Positions 58,908 through 64,000 of a stretch of 64,000 bases of DNA are shown here, in pieces (position 1 is the first letter of the stretch; each line of letters begins with the position of its first letter). Source of the stretch: Diadema setosum (lineage: Eukaryota; Echinodermata; Echinoidea; Diadematoida; Diadematidae). The notes below the pieces were generated by a model. That model made no database searches and was not told the DNA's origin. It was given only the letters and a program-made list of their open reading frames with translations. The position numbers were made by a program, and so were the translations under genes. The DNA lies in NCBI GenBank assembly GCA_033980235.1, contig CM067075.1:15636844-15700843 (forward strand), given 5' to 3'.

Positions 58908-58935
58908 AATAAAATCAATCAATCAATCAATCAAT
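58908..58935 (+). repeat. possible LINE 3' end with AATC tail
   Basis: AATAAA followed by five or six AATC units. The combination resembles a non-LTR retrotransposon 3' terminus with tandem tail. Confidence 0.4.
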
Positions 58936-59025
58936 ATTTTGCACTCTTATATAATTTGTTTGTGTTTGGTTTCCTTTTTTTGTTTGTTTTTGTTCTGTTT
59001 TATTTTGTTTTGATTTGTCTTGCTT

Positions 59026-59090
59026 GGTTTGGTTTGGTTTGGTTTGGTTTGGTTTGGTTTGGTTTGGTTTGGTTTGGTTTGGTTTGGTTT
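59026..59090. repeat. (GGTTT)13 repeat
   Basis: Thirteen perfect pentanucleotide units. The Trp/Phe/Gly/Leu ORFs across it are translations of the repeat. Confidence 0.95.
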
Positions 59091-59433
59091 TATGGGATTC
59101 ACTGATACTAAGAGAGCTAGAGAGGCATTTTCAGGAAATGTACACAGTTTTCATATTTGGTGCAAAAAGTCATATACGTCTAAGCACATTCATAGTTGTA
59201 CCATTGCTTAGAAATAAAATGATAACCTTACCTGATGAGCACCCTTTTCCATACCACCCCTCCTAAAGTGTGCTGAAAATGGGCATATCTGTGGTCACAG
59301 AGGATTCAAGGGAACAGCTGCATTACTTGTTTTCATTTATACAAATTCACATTGATTACCTTTTTCTCCCCGGAGGATTTATGAATAATCAATGTGTGTA
59401 AATTGATATGCATGTGCATCAAACCCTTTTCGA

Positions 59434-59509
59434 TGTATCTTTTCATCCATTTAAAGTGTGCAATATTTTACTGTATCTTTCTATCCATTTAAAGCATGTA
59501 ATATTTTAC
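59434..59509. repeat. 38-bp imperfect tandem duplication
   Basis: Two units of TGTATCTTTYYATCCATT-type sequence ending AATATTTTAC lie head to tail with a few substitutions. Confidence 0.8.
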
Positions 59510-59519
59510 TAACTACTTT

Positions 59520-60810
59520 GATTACTTGTTTTGGATGGATTTACAACAAGAATTTTCTGTCAAGCTAAATCCCTCAAGAAATTAAGTTTCCTTCAAAAAA
59601 AAAAGTTTCAGTAACAGGATATAATTTTCATGCCTAATTCATATCCTAACTATATTAGAGATGGTTATCAGAAGTAGATAAATGTGAAATTGAATTCATA
59701 TTGATTTGCCACACTGAGTGGTAAGGAAGAAATTGACTTTAATACTGTTGGCTGAGAAGATGAGAAACTTGATATAGTATGATGTCCATAGAACTAATGC
59801 CCTTCTGTCTTTAAACTGATGACATGGAAGAGAACCTTGTATTCAGCATTACCACAAGAAGGGAATAACTTCACTGACATTAAAACCAAACCCTGATGCC
59901 TTTCTACTTCTCGACTGACTTACTGACAAGTCAAGGTACCAACTGTGAATTCTTGTGAGTAGCTGATATCATGTTTGTTTGTTGTTGTTTTTTTTGTTTA
60001 CTGTTGCTGAAGCTTTGCCATGAAAGTTAATATATATATTTTTTAAATTCTTCAACAGAATGGTGGTAGATATTACATTATCATTATTGTTATTATATCA
60101 ACTGTTGTATGTTTGTTGTAGGCTTGAAAAGCTTAAACAAGGACAGGGGAATTGATGTGATTGTATAGTGTCTGTGGGGCTTAGAATAGTCAGCCATTTT
60201 GTAATAATTTAAAAGCATTTCATTCCTTGTCACCGAGCGAGGAATATGGTATATCTTCTATAACATTTAGCATTTCATTAACCCCTAATGACAAATATGA
60301 AAGACTTGTCCAAAAATTGTCCTTTTTTCACTGCTGAACTGGCAAATACGAAGTTTGACACATGGAAAATATGTATATAGATAAAAAAACAAACCTGTGT
60401 TTTCTATACTTTCCTCAAAATTAATATACAAGACTTTGTTCTAACAAATTATGTAACTTGACTTGGATTTGATTTAGAAATTTGTAGATTTTTATAGCTG
60501 TGAATGGATAGAAATAAAGGGGCTTTCACAGTGAGCTGTCTGTACTCTGCTTCTACAGAGAAGGGGAGCAAAAGCTGCAGCAAGAAATGGAAGGGGGAAC
60601 GGAAGAGTGACACCACATGATCAACTCTTGGTTTGGAATAAAATGCCGTGACTTCCTCTAATCTCCGCCATATAGATCGCGAGGGGAAGCTAAAAATAAA
60701 CTCAACGTTAGTCTACGGAGGACACCTTAAATGAGTAAATCTAATGAAGGGATCCCGTTTGGTAATGGAGTAAAACGCAGAGACCTTTAACTGAGCTTCA
60801 GACATCTTCA
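59520..60810. other. gene-free stretch
   Basis: AT-rich sequence with no recognised gene or element. Confidence 0.5.
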
Positions 60811-60817
60811 CATGCGT

Positions 60818-60818
<1 letters not shown>

Positions 60819-60852
<34 letters not shown>
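60819..60852. repeat. CA microsatellite
   Basis: (CA)n of about 17 units, then interrupted CA units. Confidence 0.95.
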
Positions 60853-60856
<4 letters not shown>

Positions 60857-61084
60857 TACACACACAGACACACACACACAAGGAAAATGGATTCACATGG
60901 AAGAGACAAAAAGGGCAAATATTGTGAGTATTCAACAAGAAACTCAGCGGAGACAAATTTACCGAGTTCGGTGCACATAATCAAATCAGTTGCTTGACAC
61001 ACAGTGGGTGATGCGCAGGAATGATCAATGCCTAGTGTCAGGCGACAGTCTCTTCATTCATTTTTCTTTTCTTTTCTTTTTTTG

Positions 61085-61560
61085 CAGCAACTAGCTTAGG
61101 GCTTGCAAGCAACATGTAGGCAAAAGGATTCCCCCGCACATTCCCGACTGATGTATGTCAACACTTTCGCGACACTTTCTGTTTTCCTTGCTTTAAGAAA
61201 AGCAAATTCTTCAATGTTTTTACGAGTAAGGCTTTCTCAAAGCGACAGAGAATTCCTGCAGAGGTTAGTTTACACTTTCATGTTACTGCAGCCAGAAGTG
61301 TCTGTCTTCAAAGTCTAATGTTGGCCAACAGACCAGCGGTAGGGGATCGATGGGGGCAGTGTGAGCACACTAAAAGGGGATTGCGTGGGACTAAGAAACG
61401 GAATGCGGCTGGGGGTCCGCACTGACTGCATATTGGAAGCCAAATACTGGAAGATAAATTTGGGCAAAGTTTTATCCACACACCATTACTCCTGTCTGGT
61501 AAGTGATCCCCAAATATTCAAAGCGACGAGTCGCCGCGGCATTCAGTTACTCCGGGGGTT
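61085..61560. other. unique segment after a splice-acceptor-like tract
   Basis: A long T-rich tract ending TTTTTTTGCAG (about 61058-61087) resembles a splice acceptor. The sequence after it has early stops in the frames examined and no recognised domain. I would not call it an exon. Confidence 0.2.
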
Positions 61561-61690
61561 TTTTGGCGAAAATGTGGGAAGGTGAGAGGGACAGATTGAT
61601 AGGGGAAAGGACAGAGAAAGAAGGAGAGATAGACAGTAAAAGAGAGGGAAAGAGAGAAAGATGGAGAGAGAGAGAGAGAGGGGCAAATAG
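61560..61690. repeat. purine-rich GA tract
   Basis: GAGAGA/AAGAGA units on the plus strand. Confidence 0.8.
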
Positions 61691-61804
61691 TGACTGAGTG
61701 AGAGATACACTGAGCGAGACCACCAGACATACTGTAGATGCGTTTTTCAACTCACTTCTGGCATAGAATTAAGGTTTCCAAACGACTTTCAGGGAGATTT
61801 GGGC

Positions 61805-62058
61805 AGATGATAAACGCAAGGCTGTTTTGATTATGGGGCTAGAAACTGCTTCTGAAACGCCGAAAATAAGTGCGATCTCAGAAGCATTTGAGCCAGAATC
61901 AAGCGTTTCTGTGGAGATGATAAATGCAAAGTCATCTTGGAAACAGCTTTTATGGCTCGGACCTACCAATGCCAACTATATGACCTCTCCTCCTGGGGTC
62001 AAACAGCACAACAGAGCTGCCTTCGTCTTGACTCGCATGATAGAGATGATAAACGCAA
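61805..62058. promoter_or_regulatory. three spaced AGATGATAAACGCAA motifs
   Basis: AGATGATAAACGCAA at 61805-61819 and 62044-62058, and AGATGATAAATGCAA at 61915-61929, all in the same orientation. Each contains GATAA, a GATA-factor core. The sequences between them are not repeats of each other, so this is not a simple tandem array. Confidence 0.3.
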
Positions 62059-62177
62059 CAAATAAAAAAAAAGAATGCCATCCAAAAGGTCTTCAGAAAT
62101 GCATCTTGATAGTGGGTATTTGAAATTTTTCCAACATGGGAAAGATGCTAAACATAGTCTGTGAGAGAAAAAGGGAA

Positions 62178-62210
<33 letters not shown>

Positions 62211-62230
62211 GTGAAAAGATAGATAGACAG
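62178..62230. repeat. GACA/GATA microsatellite abutting a foldback element
   Basis: (GACA)8 or so, then AGATAGATAGACAG, which runs into the TA|GGCCC end of the 62233 element. Confidence 0.9.
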
Positions 62231-62232
62231 TA

Positions 62233-62668
62233 GGCCCGTTCACAAACAACGAAAATCGAAATTTCAATCGCGATCCAAATTTCGATTTTTTTTTTCGACC
62301 GTTCATACACAGGGAAAAATCGCACTTCGCACCAAGGAAAGAACGATCAGTGGCCAAACTGCGCATGCGCGAATCTTGCATGACCGAAGACTGACCCCGC
62401 AGTCCCAATTAGGAGTTTCGCACGCGCTACGAACGATGGGATTAAAAATACCGATTTTCGAATCTCGATCGTGCTAACACACACGATGCTTGGCAAAATA
62501 ATCGCGATTATTCTGAAAAATCGCACTAATAGTGCGAGTTGGATCGCGATAAGGATCGCGGTAATTAGTGAGATTTTTCTGTCCACACTGGAAAAAATTT
62601 CGAAATTTTGATCGCGATAAGAAAATCGATTTTTAAATCGCACTTTTTCCCTTGTGTGTGAATGGGCC
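62233..62668. mobile_element. 436-bp foldback element rich in ATCGCGAT
   Basis: TAGGCCCGTTCACA at the left is matched inverted by TGTGAATGGGCCTA at the right, with TA at both edges. Inside, the 8-bp palindrome ATCGCGAT occurs four times (62267, 62501, 62543, 62611). AAATCG and CGATTT blocks form further complementary arms. It is much richer in CpG than its surroundings. No ORF of note. Confidence 0.7.
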
Positions 62669-62689
62669 TAGTGAGACTGCTTGAGAGAG

Positions 62690-63132
62690 AAATGGAGAGA
62701 GAGAAGGGGTACAGACAAAAAAAGAGAGAAAGAATGTATCTGAGGACACCTATAAACAGACAGAAGCATGCATGGGCGGTGATACACAAATAGAAATATG
62801 TTTATCTCTGTTACTCTAAGCTTTTCATCTCTCCTCATTGGGGCCCCCACACACAAGCTCGGCATTCCCAGGGGTCCTAAACCATTTGATGTAATTATTC
62901 AAACCGAATTGAACAGCAATGAATTGAAGGAGAAAAAAAGGGTAAAAAAAAAAGAAATAGAAAGAAAGAATGAGGCAATATGTAGTCATTTACACACACA
63001 CATTTACACACACATATACATACATAGATCTATTTATCTATCTATCTATCTACATACCTCTCTGACTTTCTATTATCTATTCATCCACCTATCCACCTAC
63101 CTATCTACATAACCTTTTATCTTTAAACCTGG
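62690..63132. other. gene-free stretch with simple repeats
   Basis: Purine-rich patches and CTAT/CACA units. No gene recognised. Confidence 0.5.

Positions 63133-63193
<61 letters not shown>
63133..63193. repeat. (CTAT)15 microsatellite
   Basis: About fifteen tetranucleotide units, complement of the GATA type seen at 16053. Confidence 0.95.
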
Positions 63194-63194
<1 letters not shown>

Positions 63195-63199
63195 CTCAT

Positions 63200-64000
63200 C
63201 ACCTGTTCAGGGCAATCTGAGGCATCTGGCCCAACCTATCACTCACTGTTCCCCTTGGGCTGAGAGCCAGCCAAAAAGGCCAAGTGCAACCACCCAAGAA
63301 CCAGGCCTACTAGTCTCCACTCCAGATGTTACACTTTCTCAGTTATCAACATTCACCTCTTCCAGCATATTTTTTTTTTGTTAATGAGCTTTCTGTTTTT
63401 GTTGTTTTTTTTTGTGGGGATGGGATGCCTAAAAAAATGATTACAAACTCAGGATTTTTTTTTTCTATTCTTCAAGAAACTGAGGATTTACTGCCATACT
63501 GTATTTTGACCAAGAACCAAGGGTATTTTTATGAAGGAAGTATAAATGAAATTCTTTACTTTTTGGTTGAGCCATATTAATCACCTCACAAATGTATCAT
63601 TTATTCAACTTCCACATGAATATTGAAAGCTGCATAAGTTTTTCAAACTTTTGGGTAAAAGTGCCCAAAATACACTCGAACTTCATCTAGCAAATTAACT
63701 CTAGTAGCATCCTCACAAATATTCAAAATTTTCACCCATACAGCATATCCTGTTGGGGATAGTAAAATGCAGATACTTTCATTCAGTTACCTATCACTGT
63801 GGGATTGTGCTTTGTGTTGTTGTTGTTGTTTTGTTTTGTTTTTTGCTGAGTTTTTCCACTGCTTTTTACCAATATCCAAAGATAAACAAATTTCACACTG
63901 CTCACAGTCGATTCATTCACACATCTCCTAACGTGGCATCCTCAATGGGTTCCTGCTGGCTATCTTAGAGGGCACTCTTTGAAAACTGTGAATGGCAAGT
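63200..64000. other. gene-free right end
   Basis: T-rich patches and unique sequence. An 84-codon frame at 63326-63580 is low in complexity and has no recognised domain. Confidence 0.5.

Noticed and set aside
61827..62123. 98-codon ORF across the GATAA-motif cluster
   Set aside because: No domain is recognised, and it ends shortly after an A-run; the motif spacings are not in one reading frame.
1..64000. tRNA and rRNA genes
   Set aside because: I looked for A-box and B-box like sequences and found only isolated partial matches without a cloverleaf; none can be supported by eye.

Overview
This 64 kb window is eukaryotic genomic DNA from an animal. It is AT-rich and dominated by non-coding sequence, with many microsatellites, poly-C/poly-G runs and short inverted-repeat elements. 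The only complete, recognisable protein-coding gene is the gag-pol ORF of a Ty3/gypsy-class LTR retrotransposon whose integrase lies upstream of its reverse transcriptase. That order, with a SCAN-like capsid, marks the Gmr1-like lineage known from deuterostomes. Together with the repeat landscape it suggests a marine deuterostome invertebrate, an echinoderm being the best guess. No gene in the window fixes the species.

Layout. Positions 1-3272 are flank with no confident gene; two weak exon-like segments lie on the minus strand at 1183-1283 and 1915-1972. Positions 3273-11728 hold one complete retrotransposon: TTGAA target duplications, two 1,833-bp LTRs with no difference seen, a primer-binding site resembling the tRNA-Pro site of murine leukaemia virus, one uninterrupted 1,493-residue gag-pol frame and a polypurine tract. 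Nothing in it is visibly broken, so it looks very young and perhaps still mobile. Positions 11729-64000 hold no convincing host gene.

The rest of the window is a mosaic of non-autonomous DNA elements. One family is a palindromic element with AGGG ends in TTAA or TA targets (14646 half copy, 35714, 53706). Another is a 90-94 bp element bounded by TTAACCC/GGGTTAA (12880, 23569, 49540, 49857). There are two 240-bp CTGTATA-ended copies (15808, 19175) and two of about 212 bp with CTGTAAA ends (26471, 48204). Single foldbacks lie at 14897, 18696, 21151 and 62233, a 301-bp TIR element at 29021, a hAT-like element at 31668, and an inverted pair with ACCTCTGCCAAG termini at 34578/35411. A minisatellite of about 106 bp lies at 30448-30830. 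Short segments ending in AATAAA plus a simple tandem tail look like 3' ends of truncated non-LTR retrotransposons.

Several observations cut across these elements. Microsatellites begin at the boundaries of at least four inverted-repeat elements. Poly-C to poly-A junctions recur about eight times. A 17-bp octamer-containing motif occurs three times between 37.9 and 41.9 kb, and a GATAA-containing motif three times between 61.8 and 62.1 kb. The last two could be cis-regulatory clusters in a gene-poor neighbourhood, but that is inference only.
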